DNA from: Butyrivibrio sp. FCS014
GTDB taxonomy: Bacteria; Bacillota; Clostridia; Lachnospirales; Lachnospiraceae
Length of the DNA stretch: 64,000 nucleotides
Reading direction: 5' to 3'
NCBI RefSeq assembly: GCF_000526935.1
Contig: NZ_JAHA01000006.1
Location: 484,547-548,546 of the forward strand
The position numbers and the translations under genes are program-made. The notes beneath the pieces were generated by a model. It was not told where the DNA came from. It did no database searches and saw only the letters and a program-made list of their open reading frames with translations. Below, one piece after another: positions 53,042-61,844 of the stretch (positions are counted from its first letter, which is position 1; every line of letters starts with the position of its first letter).

Positions 53042-56000
53042 ATGGGGAAGTTGTTTTTTGAAGTGTTCCCTTCTTTGACGCTTGAGAGCCATGTCAGGGA
53101 GATCATGGAGCAGGCAGTGGTGGAGAAGGTTTCCACCACCAGGAAGCAGGACTTTATTCGTATATATATTTCCAGTAACAAGCTGATCGACAAGACAGAT
53201 ATCATTAAGACCGAGAAGAGCATCAAGAAACAGCTCTTTGACAATCAGGATATAACCATCAAGATCTACGAGAAATTCAGTCTTTCCGCCCAGTACACAC
53301 CGGAGAATCTTCTGGAGCTGTACAGGGAGAGCATAGAATTGGAGCTTAAAGACTATGACCATATGCAGTATAGTCTTTTTCGCTCTGCGTCTTTTGTGTA
53401 TCCGGATCAGGACAACATAATAATGCAGCTGCAGGATACGGTCGTTGGCAAGAAGAAAGGCCCCGACCTTGTTCGCGTGCTGTCAAAGATCATCAACGAG
53501 AGGTGCGGTCTTTCAGCATGTCTTTCTTCTGAATTTGTTCCTGTAGAGGACAAGGAGGAGGCGCCTGATTACGGCGCAGAGTCCGCCGATATGGCTAGGA
53601 AGCTTGAGGCCATGGAGAAGGCTTCCGAGGAGAAAAAAGAAGCTGCTCTTGCCGCAAAGGAAGAGAAGGCAAAGGAAGCTGCAGAAGAGGTAAAGACCGC
53701 CACCACGGAAAAGACCGCAAAGCCTGCCTTTAACAAGGGCGGAAAATGGGGCGGTAAAAGAGATTTCGGAGGCGGCTACAAGAGATCCGATAATCCTGAT
53801 GTGCTTTATGGCAGAGACTTTGAAGACGATGCGATGAAGCTGGTGGACCTTATGGACGAGCTTGGTGAAGTAACCGTCCACGGCAAGATCATCGAATTTG
53901 ATACAAGAGACATCAAGAATGAGAAGACCATTCTCATATTTGCCATCACTGACTTTACGGATTCCATAGCCGTAAAGATGTTTGTAAACACAGAGGATGT
54001 TCCCGAGATCACCAAGGACATCAAGATGGGAGCCTTCGTAAAGATAAAGGGAATCGCAGCCATCGACAGATTTGATCATGAGCTGTCCATACAGTCAGTG
54101 GTTGGTGTCAAGAAGATACCGGACTTTACCACCAAGAGAGAGGACAGGGCAGAGGTCAAGAGAGTAGAGCTCCACTGCCATACCAAGATGAGCGATATGG
54201 ACGGTGTATCCGAGGTTAAGGACATCGTCAAGCAGGCCTATAAGTGGGGCATGCCGGGCATTGCCATCACGGATCACGGCGTTGTGCAGGCGCTCACCGA
54301 TGCAAACCATGCCTGGGAAGATCTCCTTAAGGGCGAGAACAAGCGCCGCAAGGAGGCCGGAGAGCCGCCCATCGAGAGACAGGATTTCTTCAAGATCATT
54401 CAGGGTGTAGAGGCCTATGTTGTGGATGACCTCAAGGAGATTGTAACCAACAATAAGGGTCAGAGTCTTGATGACACCACCTTTGTTGTTTTCGATATCG
54501 AGACTACGGGATTTTCTCCCATCAAAAACAGGATCATTGAGATCGGTGCGGTGAAGATCAAAAACGGCGAGATAATCGACAGATTCTCGGAGTTCATCAA
54601 TCCTCAGGTACCTATTCCCTACAGGATCGAGAAACTCACCAGCATTACCGATGAAATGGTAATGGATGCACCTACCAGGGAAGTGATCGTCCCTAAGTTC
54701 GTTGAGTTCTGCAAAGACGCGGTACTGGTGGGACACAATGTCTCTTTTGACATAAGCTTTATAAACCAGAACTGTACAGACCTTGGTATAGATGTGGATT
54801 ACACCACTGTAGATACCATGTGGCTGTCGAGATATTTCTACCCTACAAGAGCCAAACACACTCTTGATGCGGTAGCAAAGATCATGAACATTGTGCTGGA
54901 GCATCACCACAGAGCCGTGGATGATGCGGAATGTACGGCCCTTATTTTCAATAAATTTATTCCCATGCTGAAAGAGCAGGGAGCAGCTAACCTTACGGAT
55001 GTCAACATCCTTGGTAAGCCAACGCCGGATATGGTAAAGCACTTAAGGCCCAAGCATTGTATTATCCTTGCTAAGAATACTCTGGGAAGGGTTAATCTCT
55101 ATACCCTTGTCAGCAAGTCACACCTTGATTACTTTAACGGACGATTCCCTCTTATTCCCAAGAGCTTGCTGATGGAGTACAGGGAGGGGCTCATCATAGG
55201 AAGTGCCTGCTGTGCAGGCGAGCTTTACGGCGCCATTGTTGAGGGCAGGCCCCCCGAGGAAATAGCAAATATTGTGAGCTTTTACGATTATCTTGAAGTT
55301 CAGCCTCTTGGCAATAACCGCTTCATGATAACCAGTGAGAGATATGAAGATATCAACAGCGATGAGGATATCAGGGAGATAAATAAAGAGATCATAAGAC
55401 TGGGCGAGGAGTTCAATAAGCCGGTTGTTGCAACCTGCGACGTGCACTTCCTTAATCCCGAGGATGAGATCTACAGGACCATCATCCAGGCAGGTAAGGG
55501 TATGGACGACGAGGAGCCGGCGCCCCTTTACCTTCGTACCACCGATGAGATGATGGCAGAGTTTGATTATCTCTCCATGGACAAGGCAAAAGAGATAGTT
55601 ATCGACAATCCCAGAAAGATCATGGATATGTGCGAGAGTATTTCTCCCGTTCGTCCCGACAAATGCGCTCCCGTCATCGAGAACAGTGATGAGATCCTTA
55701 CCAAGATCTGTTATGACAGGGCTCACGAGATCTACGGCGAGGAGCTTCCCGAGATCGTTAAGGAGAGGCTTGAGAGAGAGCTGAACTCCATTATAAAGAA
55801 CGGTTTCGCGGTTATGTACATTATTGCCCAGAAGCTGGTTTGGAAGTCCAATGAGGACGGATATCTGGTTGGATCAAGAGGATCGGTAGGATCTTCCTTT
55901 GTGGCATTCACTTCCGGTATAACGGAGGTTAACTCCCTTAGCCCGCACTATGTCTGCCCCAAGTGCAAGTACAGCGATTTCGATTCCGAGGATGTTCTTA

Positions 56001-57568
56001 AGTACGGCGGCAATTCCGGCTGTGACATGCCGGATAAGAAATGTCCCAAGTGCGGAACCTATATGTACAAGGACGGATTTGATATTCCTTTCGAGACCTT
56101 CCTTGGATTCAAGGGAGACAAGGAGCCTGATATCGACCTTAACTTCTCGGGAGAGTATCAGTCCAAAGCTCACAAATATACCGAGGTTATCTTTGGCTAC
56201 GGCCAGACCTTCAGAGCGGGAACCATTGCGTCCCTGGCGGATAAGACAGCTTACGGTTTCGTCAAGAAATACTACGACGGACTTGGAATAGTAAAAAGAA
56301 AAAGTGAGATCAACAGGATAGTGCAGGGCTGTACCGGCATCAGAAGAGGAACCGGCCAGCACCCGGGAGGAATCATAGTTCTTCCTGTGGGAGAGGACAT
56401 CAACTCCTTCTGTCCCGTGCAGCATCCGGCCAATGATATGACAACGGCCACCATCACCACACATTACGATTACCATTCCATCGACCACAACCTGTTAAAG
56501 CTTGATATTCTGGGACACGATGATCCCACAATGATAAGGTTCCTTCAGGATTGTACCGGACTTGATCCCAAGACGGTGCCGCTGGATGACAAGAACGTGA
56601 TGAGTCTTTTCATGAATACGAAGTCTCTGAACATAGAGCCTGAACAGATCGGAGGAACAAAGCTTGGATGCCTTGGTCTTCCAGAGTTTGGTACGGACTT
56701 TGCCATGCAGATGGTTATCGATGCCAAGCCTTCGTCCCTGTCCCACCTTATAAGGATCTCGGGACTGTCCCATGGAACGGACGTATGGCTGGGCAATGCC
56801 CAGACCCTGATCCAGGAGGGCACAGCTACCATCGACACCTGTATCTGCTGTCGAGACGATATTATGATCTACCTTATCCAGAAGGGAATGGACAAGTCCC
56901 TTTCCTTCAAGACCATGGAGTCTGTTCGTAAGGGTAAGGGCCTTACTCCCGAGATGGAGGAGGCCATGGTGGCGGCAGGTGTTCCCGACTGGTACATCTG
57001 GTCCTGCAAGAAGATCAAGTATATGTTCCCCAAGGCCCATGCTGCGGCTTACGTAATGATGGCCTGGAGAATCGCATACTTTAAGGTTTATGTTCCTCAG
57101 GCATTCTATGCCGCATGGTTCAGTATAAGAGCCAAGGCCTTCAACTATGAGCACATGTGCCAGGGTGAAGCCCATCTCAGAAGGATCATGAAGGATTACA
57201 ATTCAAGGAAAGACGAGCTTACCAATGCCCAGCAGGCCGAGTACGGCGATATGAGACTGGTGGAGGAGATGTATGAGAGAGGCATAGATTTCATGCCCAT
57301 CGACATTTTCAAGGCCAAGTCAAGGGAGTTCCAGGTGATCGGAGATAAGATCATGCCTTCCCTTACCAGTATCGACGGCATGGGTGAGAAGGCTGCCGAC
57401 CAGATCGTGGAAGCTGCCAAGGACGGTCCTTTCCTTTCAAAGGATGACTTCCGTCAGAGGACCAAGTGTCCCCAGACCGTTATCGACAAGATGTCTGATA
57501 TGGGACTTCTTGGAGATATACCGGATTCCAATCAGATCAGTATCTTTGACCTGATGAAACAGGCCTGA
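53042..57568 (+). CDS. polC: DNA polymerase III alpha subunit, Gram-positive PolC type
   Basis: A 1508-residue replicative polymerase. Layout: N-terminal domain; a charged Ala/Glu/Lys linker (about 175-240); OB fold (about 275-360); split PHP domain starting at ELHCHTKMSDMDG (about 376). The DEDD proofreading exonuclease is inserted there (VFDIETTGFSP, about 482). The rest of PHP and the polymerase palm follow. A zinc module CPKC...CDMPDKKCPKC lies near 972. The palm has DLNFSGEYQ (catalytic Asp pair in EPDIDLNF), and the C-terminal end is EAAKDGPFLSKDDF. This form is restricted to low-GC Gram-positives and relatives, and supports a Firmicute host. Confidence 0.98.
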   Translation: MGKLFFEVFPSLTLESHVREIMEQAVVEKVSTTRKQDFIRIYISSNKLIDKTDIIKTEKSIKKQLFDNQDITIKIYEKFSLSAQYTPENLLELYRESIELELKDYDHMQYSLFRSASFVYPDQDNIIMQLQDTVVGKKKGPDLVRVLSKIINERCGLSACLSSEFVPVEDKEEAPDYGAESADMARKLEAMEKASEEKKEAALAAKEEKAKEAAEEVKTATTEKTAKPAFNKGGKWGGKRDFGGGYKRSDNPDVLYGRDFEDDAMKLVDLMDELGEVTVHGKIIEFDTRDIKNEKTILIFAITDFTDSIAVKMFVNTEDVPEITKDIKMGAFVKIKGIAAIDRFDHELSIQSVVGVKKIPDFTTKREDRAEVKRVELHCHTKMSDMDGVSEVKDIVKQAYKWGMPGIAITDHGVVQALTDANHAWEDLLKGENKRRKEAGEPPIERQDFFKIIQGVEAYVVDDLKEIVTNNKGQSLDDTTFVVFDIETTGFSPIKNRIIEIGAVKIKNGEIIDRFSEFINPQVPIPYRIEKLTSITDEMVMDAPTREVIVPKFVEFCKDAVLVGHNVSFDISFINQNCTDLGIDVDYTTVDTMWLSRYFYPTRAKHTLDAVAKIMNIVLEHHHRAVDDAECTALIFNKFIPMLKEQGAANLTDVNILGKPTPDMVKHLRPKHCIILAKNTLGRVNLYTLVSKSHLDYFNGRFPLIPKSLLMEYREGLIIGSACCAGELYGAIVEGRPPEEIANIVSFYDYLEVQPLGNNRFMITSERYEDINSDEDIREINKEIIRLGEEFNKPVVATCDVHFLNPEDEIYRTIIQAGKGMDDEEPAPLYLRTTDEMMAEFDYLSMDKAKEIVIDNPRKIMDMCESISPVRPDKCAPVIENSDEILTKICYDRAHEIYGEELPEIVKERLERELNSIIKNGFAVMYIIAQKLVWKSNEDGYLVGSRGSVGSSFVAFTSGITEVNSLSPHYVCPKCKYSDFDSEDVLKYGGNSGCDMPDKKCPKCGTYMYKDGFDIPFETFLGFKGDKEPDIDLNFSGEYQSKAHKYTEVIFGYGQTFRAGTIASLADKTAYGFVKKYYDGLGIVKRKSEINRIVQGCTGIRRGTGQHPGGIIVLPVGEDINSFCPVQHPANDMTTATITTHYDYHSIDHNLLKLDILGHDDPTMIRFLQDCTGLDPKTVPLDDKNVMSLFMNTKSLNIEPEQIGGTKLGCLGLPEFGTDFAMQMVIDAKPSSLSHLIRISGLSHGTDVWLGNAQTLIQEGTATIDTCICCRDDIMIYLIQKGMDKSLSFKTMESVRKGKGLTPEMEEAMVAAGVPDWYIWSCKKIKYMFPKAHAAAYVMMAWRIAYFKVYVPQAFYAAWFSIRAKAFNYEHMCQGEAHLRRIMKDYNSRKDELTNAQQAEYGDMRLVEEMYERGIDFMPIDIFKAKSREFQVIGDKIMPSLTSIDGMGEKAADQIVEAAKDGPFLSKDDFRQRTKCPQTVIDKMSDMGLLGDIPDSNQISIFDLMKQA

Positions 57569-57612
57569 TGAATCTGCGGAATTTCGGAATGCGAAGATAA
57601 GACAATAAAAAT

Positions 57613-57661
57613 AAGGCTGTGGCTTTAAGCGTAGATGACGCTTAGAGCTACAGCCTTTTTC
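57613..57661 (+). terminator. Terminator of the pyrH-polC block
   Basis: AAGGCTGT...GGCTTTAAGCGT pairs with ACGCTTAGAGC...ACAGCCTT, followed by TTTTT. A strong end of the operon directly before a reverse-strand gene. Confidence 0.9.
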
Positions 57662-57669
57662 TTACACTC

Positions 57670-57822
57670 TTAACGGTTGCCGAGTAACTTTTTCATTTCC
57701 TGTGCTTCTCTTTGAACCTCTCTTTTCAGAAGAGAAACATTCCTGCGATGCAGTGCCTGCGCATGAAGTCTGTCCCTCATCAGATTTACCTCATACTGCG
57801 CGATACCTTTCAATTCACCCAT
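57670..57822 (-). CDS. Small basic helical protein (50 residues), unknown
   Basis: A short minus-strand gene with a perfect SD, AGGAGGT (57830-57836), seven bases before ATG 57822. The product is 50 residues, rich in Arg, Lys, Glu and Gln, and predicted all-helical (QYEVNLMRDRLHAQALHRR; LLKREVQREAQEMKKLLG). No hydrophobic segment or Cys. It ends against the polC terminator. The strong SD and codon-like composition support a real gene. Family unknown; a nucleic-acid or protein-binding helix is possible. Confidence 0.65.
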   Translation of the reverse strand: MGELKGIAQYEVNLMRDRLHAQALHRRNVSLLKREVQREAQEMKKLLGNR

Positions 57823-57836
57823 ATTTGTTACCTCCT

Positions 57837-57985
57837 GTAAGTGTTTTATTGGAACACCCCCTCAAGATTCACAAGTTAATTGTATATACAAATTGTGTTC
57901 AGTCTGGGTTTAAATTCTGAAATATTTATGAAATATTTCATATATGAACATATATTTAACAATTGTGAAATAAACTTAACGGGCA
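57837..57985 (-). promoter_or_regulatory. AT-rich upstream region with palindromes
   Basis: No gene seen. It holds a perfect 12-bp palindrome TTGTATATACAA (57880-57891) upstream of the small gene and a GAAATATTTC-type inverted repeat around 57918-57942. Probably promoter and operator for the minus-strand gene; I cannot fix the exact -10/-35. Confidence 0.4.
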
Positions 57986-57987
57986 TG

Positions 57988-58020
57988 GAAAACCCGGAAC
58001 ACTCAGGAGTGATCCGGGTC
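57988..58020 (-). terminator. Terminator of the HD-GYP gene (minus strand)
   Basis: Read on the minus strand, ACCCGGATCAC pairs with GTGTTCCGGGT (one bulge) and is followed by TTTT. It lies a few bases after the HD-GYP stop at 58025. It resembles the tRNA terminator at 60237-60275 in sequence. Confidence 0.8.
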
Positions 58021-58024
58021 AGTG

Positions 58025-59041
58025 TCAGTTCAGTATTTTCAGGATTGTTACATTCAGTTTCTTCATCATATCGATGATGACACCTGAGGTGAGCTTAATC
58101 TTGGGCCTTGACAGGTACTTCTCATTATTTTCGATGACGGTACCCTGCTGACCCGTGGACAGAAGAACATCACAGCCGATAGGATAGGGCGCCAGGTATT
58201 TAATGAAGGTGTTGACTACGTCAATGTCAAACATGGACCCGCTGTTCGCCATCAGGTATTCTATGGCATCTGAGGGATTCGAGGCATCTTTGTAGGCTCT
58301 TTTGGCTGTGAGAGCGTCATAAACGTCAGCTACGTGAATGATCCTTGCAAATAAATGGATGGCCTCCCCCTTAAGTCCTCTGGGGTATCCGGTTCCATTC
58401 CAGTTTTCATGATGTGAGTATACTGCATTTTTTACAACGGCGTGTATTTCTTCAGTTCCCTGGGATCTTCCGTCACGCAGTCTCTTAAGTCCGTACTCAG
58501 GATGTTTTTTCATTTCCTCGTATTCTTCCGAGGTTAGTTTAGCGGGCTTATTTACGATTTCCAGAGGAACGTCGCATTTTCCTATGTCGTGAAGAAGAGC
58601 CGCCTGGGAAAGCTTTTCAAGTTCTTCGTTCCTGAGCCCCATACCTATTCCGATAATGACGGACAGTACGTCAACATTTACGCTGTGTACATAGGTGTAG
58701 CTGTCATAGGAACTTAAGGACATCTGCTCAATGATCAGGGATTTTGAGCTTCTGATCTCGTTTACGATGTCGTTTGCCAGGAATATACAGGCGTTTATAT
58801 CAAGCCTTTTCAGTTTGTTGATGGCCTTCATCCTTGTTTCGTCGGATACGATCTGTCTGGCTTTTGCCACATCATCTTTTTCAAAGATATAGACACCGTC
58901 AAACTGAAGTTTGCTGATCCTGTTTATAAAATACTCCGTCAACTGAGTATTGGCTTTAAGAAGTATCTTCTCGTTGTTGTCATACAGATTACTGGAGATG
59001 ACCATCCCAGGCTGGAGGTCTTTGCTGCTGACATATCTCAT
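58025..59041 (-). CDS. HD-GYP domain protein (probable cyclic-di-GMP phosphodiesterase)
   Basis: A 338-residue soluble protein. The N-terminal about 100 residues are a DUF3391-like or unassigned region. The HD-GYP domain has HSVNVDVLS, the HD pair His151-Asp152 in ALLHDIGK, then SHHENWNGTGYPRG and ARIIHVADVYDALTAKRAYK. The GYP signature is complete, so hydrolysis of cyclic di-GMP is likely. Its SD AAGGAGGTG is also the coding sequence for the last residues (AKEV) of the upstream intein-like gene, so the two are tightly linked. Terminator directly downstream. Confidence 0.9.
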   Translation of the reverse strand: MRYVSSKDLQPGMVISSNLYDNNEKILLKANTQLTEYFINRISKLQFDGVYIFEKDDVAKARQIVSDETRMKAINKLKRLDINACIFLANDIVNEIRSSKSLIIEQMSLSSYDSYTYVHSVNVDVLSVIIGIGMGLRNEELEKLSQAALLHDIGKCDVPLEIVNKPAKLTSEEYEEMKKHPEYGLKRLRDGRSQGTEEIHAVVKNAVYSHHENWNGTGYPRGLKGEAIHLFARIIHVADVYDALTAKRAYKDASNPSDAIEYLMANSGSMFDIDVVNTFIKYLAPYPIGCDVLLSTGQQGTVIENNEKYLSRPKIKLTSGVIIDMMKKLNVTILKILN

Positions 59042-59044
59042 ATA

Positions 59045-60090
59045 TCACACCTCCTTTGCAAGCCCGGTGGTGCAATTGTGGGATATTACTCCGTTGGCGA
59101 TAAAGTTTCCTTGAGGAAGTGATGATCTCAAACATATCTTCACATTTGGCCTCTTCAACGGATATTACCTTGAGAGTGTCAGGATGATTGTATATGATCT
59201 CAAAGTTTTCTATATTGCTCGTGGTGACCGGCTGAAAGACATTGTAGAATCTAAGAAGCTCTGAGGGCCCGCCCACGAGAGAAGCGGTCATTTCCTGACT
59301 GTCAAATACATACTCAAAGTCGTACATTTGAAGACCCTGTTTCATCAGATTGAGGAAATCCCGCTTGCAGCGGCGGACTCTTTTGACCATGGGATTTTCT
59401 GAGCCTTCCGCATCATAGGCTCCTCCAACGAAGCCTCTTAGGAAATCTTCTTTATCCCTGTTTTTTGGAGAAACGCTCGGAGAAAGTTACCAGCTGAACA
59501 TATGGAATGCTGAGCTTTGCTGTAACGTAATATTCATTGGTGTCGTTATCATGGGCAAAACAGTAGTCCAAAGTAGCATCTGCACCCAGGTACAGAAGAT
59601 AATTGTACAGCCGGGCGGTAACTCCGGCTTCCTGTAATACTAAGGACGCAGTTTCGCCGCCTTTAAAGCGGGTCATGTTTTTGCAGTTGATCTGGGAACC
59701 GATAAAATAGCCCTGCATATAGAGCCTGGACTCTTTGTAGGAATCCTTCAGGTTTCCTGAAATGCCGGACATTTTGACATCTTTTTCCAAAAAGAACTTA
59801 CCGTGGCCCAGGGTGTCATCATCAAAAGAAAACATCCAGCCCATTTTTGTAAGCCACTGATGAGTGGGACTGCATATAAGAGTTCGTCCATCGTTTAAGG
59901 TGATCTTAACGGCATTGCTCCTGCGCTTGTTAATGATGAGGACCTCGCTTTTGACATACTGGTATTTGTCCCCATTATAGCGTACACCATAAACAGTATC
60001 GCCTTTTTTGACATCCTTGATCTTCTTGACTGTATTGTTGTACATGAGGATGTTCATGTTTCCGTCAACAGAATCGAAGTTTTTGCCCAT
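59045..60090 (-). pseudogene. Free-standing intein-like (Hint + LAGLIDADG) gene, two frameshifts
   Basis: Minus strand, ATG 60090 with SD AAAGGAG. The frame breaks at a run of six A (plus 59461-59466) and again near 59107-59123. Removing one base at each joins one 347-residue protein. It then shows every intein block: SVDGNMNILM...VKKGD (N-terminal block), CSPTHQWLT, a weak LAGLIDADG (GYFIGSQIN), a clear one (FLRGFVGGAYDAEG), and the C-terminal NFIANGVISHN|C. Only six residues (MGKNFD) precede the intein Ser and nine (CTTGLAKEV) follow Asn. Given many similar indels downstream, the shifts may be sequencing errors. No host protein is recognisable. Confidence 0.75.
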
Positions 60091-60236
60091 GGATACTCCT
60101 TTTACAAGAAAAACGATGATACGTGAGCAGATATATTTAATTTTCTCATACTAAAATTTAATAGTCAAAAAAATGAAAATGAAAAAATATGTTACATTTT
60201 TATAGGGGAAAGCCGGGTTTTGCCGCGGGCTGAGAA

Positions 60237-60275
60237 AACAAAAAAATAACCCGGAACACTGATGTGTTCCGGGTT
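60237..60275 (-). terminator. Terminator of tRNA-Glu (minus strand)
   Basis: AACCCGGAACAC and GTGTTCCGGGTT form a perfect 12-bp stem with a 4-base loop (60248-60275). On the minus strand a T-rich run (TTATTTTTTTG) follows. Confidence 0.85.
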
Positions 60276-60304
60276 TCGGGTTGGGCTATTCATTTAATAG
60301 CTAG

Positions 60305-60376
60305 TACCTCGTAGCGGAATCGAACCGCTGATTCTGCCGTGAGAGGGCAGCGTCTTAACCGCTTGACCAACGAGGC
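60305..60376 (-). tRNA. tRNA-Glu (anticodon CUC)
   Basis: A 72-nt cloverleaf on the minus strand. The acceptor stem GCCTCGT pairs with ACGAGGT (one G-T), discriminator A. The anticodon stem CTGCC/GGCAG encloses loop CTCTCAC, giving CUC, which reads GAG. The T-arm is AGCGG-TTCGATT-CCGCT. The 3' CCA is not encoded. Confidence 0.93.
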
Positions 60377-60454
60377 ATTTAAGTCGTCCGCATCGCGGCG
60401 ACTTGTTTATATTATTACAAATCAAAAACAAAATGCAAGCCCTAAATTTAAATT

Positions 60455-60482
60455 TTTTCAAAAAAATTTTTTATGCTATAAT
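60455..60482 (+). promoter_or_regulatory. Promoter of the SMR-type transporter pair
   Basis: TTTTCA (60455-60460), 16 bp, TATAAT (60477-60482) with TGC upstream as an extended -10. Divergent from tRNA-Glu. Confidence 0.6.
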
Positions 60483-60520
60483 AAAAGCCTGTATTTTACC
60501 GGGAAAGGGGACTGTTTTAA

Positions 60521-60883
60521 ATGAAAAAGAAAATTGCTTTGGGAGATTTACTTCTCCTGGAACTTTCGGTTGTCGTATATTCACTTTCGACAGTAGCAGG
60601 GTAATATGGCGGGGACAGAATGAATTCCTCTCGGGGAAGTACATCCTGTTCTTTGGACTTGAGTTTGTAATCCTTGCGGTTTATGCGGTACTGTGGCAGC
60701 AGGTGATCAAGAGATTTGAGCTGTCCATCGCTTATTGCAACAAGTCTGTGACCTTATTGTGGTCGATGCTGTGGAACTTCCTGATCTTTCAGCCAGGGCA
60801 TTACACCGGGGAAGGTTGCCGGTGTACTTCTTGTCATGGCCGGAGTTGTAGTAATGAATCTGGGAGGTGGCAGCAATGATTAA
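60521..60883 (+). pseudogene. SMR/EamA-like small transporter subunit A, frameshifted
   Basis: ATG 60521 behind AAAGGGG. The frame shifts near 60600 (one base missing) and returns near 60795 (one extra G in AGGG). Joined, it gives about 120 residues with four spans: LLLLELSVVVYSLSTVAG; KYILFFGLEFVILAVYAVLW; CNKSVTLLWSMLWNFLIF; ITPGKVAGVLLVMAGVVVMNLGG. The ITPGK-VAGVLLVMAGV end is typical of small multidrug-resistance or EamA half-transporters. It overlaps the next gene by eight bases, as in two-subunit SMR pumps. The indels are probably sequence errors. Confidence 0.7.
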
Positions 60884-61220
60884 TGTATTCTTTATTATTA
60901 TGATCTTTGCGGAGCTTCTTGCCTCCACATCTCAGATACTTTTAAAGAAGAGTGCCCAGAAAGAGTATCCTTCATTTATAAGGGAATACCTCAATATTCT
61001 TGTTATAGGTGGCTATGGCCTTCTGGTTTTATCCATGGTTCTTTCCATTTTCTGTTACGGCCGCCTTGGATACATGGGGGTTGTTGTAATGGAGCCCATG
61101 GCCTACATCATGGTCATGATCCTCTCGAGAATCGTATTTAAAGAGAAGATCACCCCAAGAAAGATCATCGGTGTCGTGCTCATATTGGCCGGGATCGTAG
61201 TATTTTACACTCTGGGATAA
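60876..61220 (+). CDS. SMR/EamA-like small transporter subunit B
   Basis: Start at ATG 60876 after GGGAGGTGG, overlapping the end of subunit A. It has 114 residues and four spans: FFIIMIFAELLASTSQILLKK at the N-terminus with a conserved-type Glu16, then the ending KITPRKIIGVVLILAGIVVFYTLG. Paired small subunits in one operon usually form an antiparallel heterodimer (as in EbrAB or YkkCD) that exports cations or guanidine-type compounds; ArnE/F-like lipid flippases look similar. The substrate is not determinable here. Confidence 0.85.
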   Translation: MINVFFIIMIFAELLASTSQILLKKSAQKEYPSFIREYLNILVIGGYGLLVLSMVLSIFCYGRLGYMGVVVMEPMAYIMVMILSRIVFKEKITPRKIIGVVLILAGIVVFYTLG

Positions 61221-61229
61221 GTTTAAGAC

Positions 61230-61258
61230 TTGACTAATGGGCATAACTGTGGTATTTT
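61230..61258 (+). promoter_or_regulatory. Promoter of the rimP-nusA-infB operon
   Basis: TTGACT (61230-61235), 17 bp, TATTTT (61253-61258) with TGG upstream. The leader to the rimP start is about 100 bases. Confidence 0.7.
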
Positions 61259-61285
61259 AGCAGAGGATATAAGGTAACTGTTGAG

Positions 61286-61338
61286 AGTGGGCTTGCAAAG
61301 AGCCCACTTTCTTTATGCCATGAAAAGGCATAAAGAAA
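61286..61338 (+). promoter_or_regulatory. Tandem leader hairpins upstream of rimP
   Basis: First hairpin AGTGGGCT (61286-61293) with AGCCCACT (61301-61308). The second is a perfect 12-bp stem, TTTCTTTATGCC (61308-61319) with GGCATAAAGAAA (61327-61338). A leader hairpin before rimP is common in bacteria, and NusA feedback is the usual suspicion. No T-run follows the second stem. Confidence 0.6.
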
Positions 61339-61365
61339 ATGAACGAGGTTATTCTATGAAGAAAA

Positions 61366-61802
61366 ATGAAATTTGAAAAAAGGACCGAGGATATCCTGAT
61401 CCCTATCGCGCAGGCCAACGGCGTTTCCATCTATGATGTGGAATATGTCAAGGAAGCGGGGGAGTGGTACCTGAGAGCTTACATTGATAAGCCTGAGGGC
61501 GTGGACATCAATGATTGCGGTCAATGTTAATCATGCCTTGTCGGATGCCCTTGATGAAGATGATTTTATTGAGGAAGCCTACACTTTGGAGGTTTCAAGT
61601 CCCGGACTTGGCCGCCAGCTCAAGAAGGGACAGGCACCTTCAGAATTCTCTTGGGAAGGATGTGGAGCTCAAGCTTTACAAGCCAAGGGACGGTGTTAAA
61701 GAGTTCGCCGGTACACTGAAGAGTTTTACCGATTCGGAAGTTACCGTAACTATAAATGACAAAGACGAAACTTTTATAAGAAAAAGAGATATCAGTTATT
61801 AA
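61366..61802 (+). pseudogene. rimP: Ribosome maturation factor RimP, frameshifted in this sequence
   Basis: ATG 61366 (KFEKRTEDILIPIAQANGVSIYDVEYVKE). The frame breaks at TGCGGTC near 61518 and at CAGGCAC near 61632; removing one G at each gives an intact 144-residue protein. Recognisable parts are GVDINDCVNVNHALSD, YTLEVSSPGLGRQLKKG and LYKPRDG, ending RKRDISY. RimP helps assemble the 30S subunit. The gene is widely conserved, and the two extra G residues fit the local error pattern, so it is probably functional in the organism. Confidence 0.85.
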
Positions 61803-61844
61803 GCTTGCTCTGGATTTTTAATCCGGACGGAAATGGAGATTACG

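Noticed and set aside
54095..55042. Long reverse-strand open frame (315 codons) opposite polC
   Set aside because: It lies fully inside polC, has no SD, and its protein matches no fold I know. Long antisense frames here come from codon bias. The same applies to 9848-10549, 17061-17828, 18153-18971, 12154-12948 and 55874-56488.
59461..59467. Programmed -1 frameshift at an A AAA AAC heptamer in the intein gene
   Set aside because: The zero frame reads AAA-AAA-CAG, so the heptamer is out of phase, and the shift needed is +1. A -1 shift meets a stop within a few codons. A plain extra A is simpler.
60305..60376. tRNA-Glu as an active attachment site for an integrated element
   Set aside because: No repeated tRNA 3' end and no integrase gene is found in the window.
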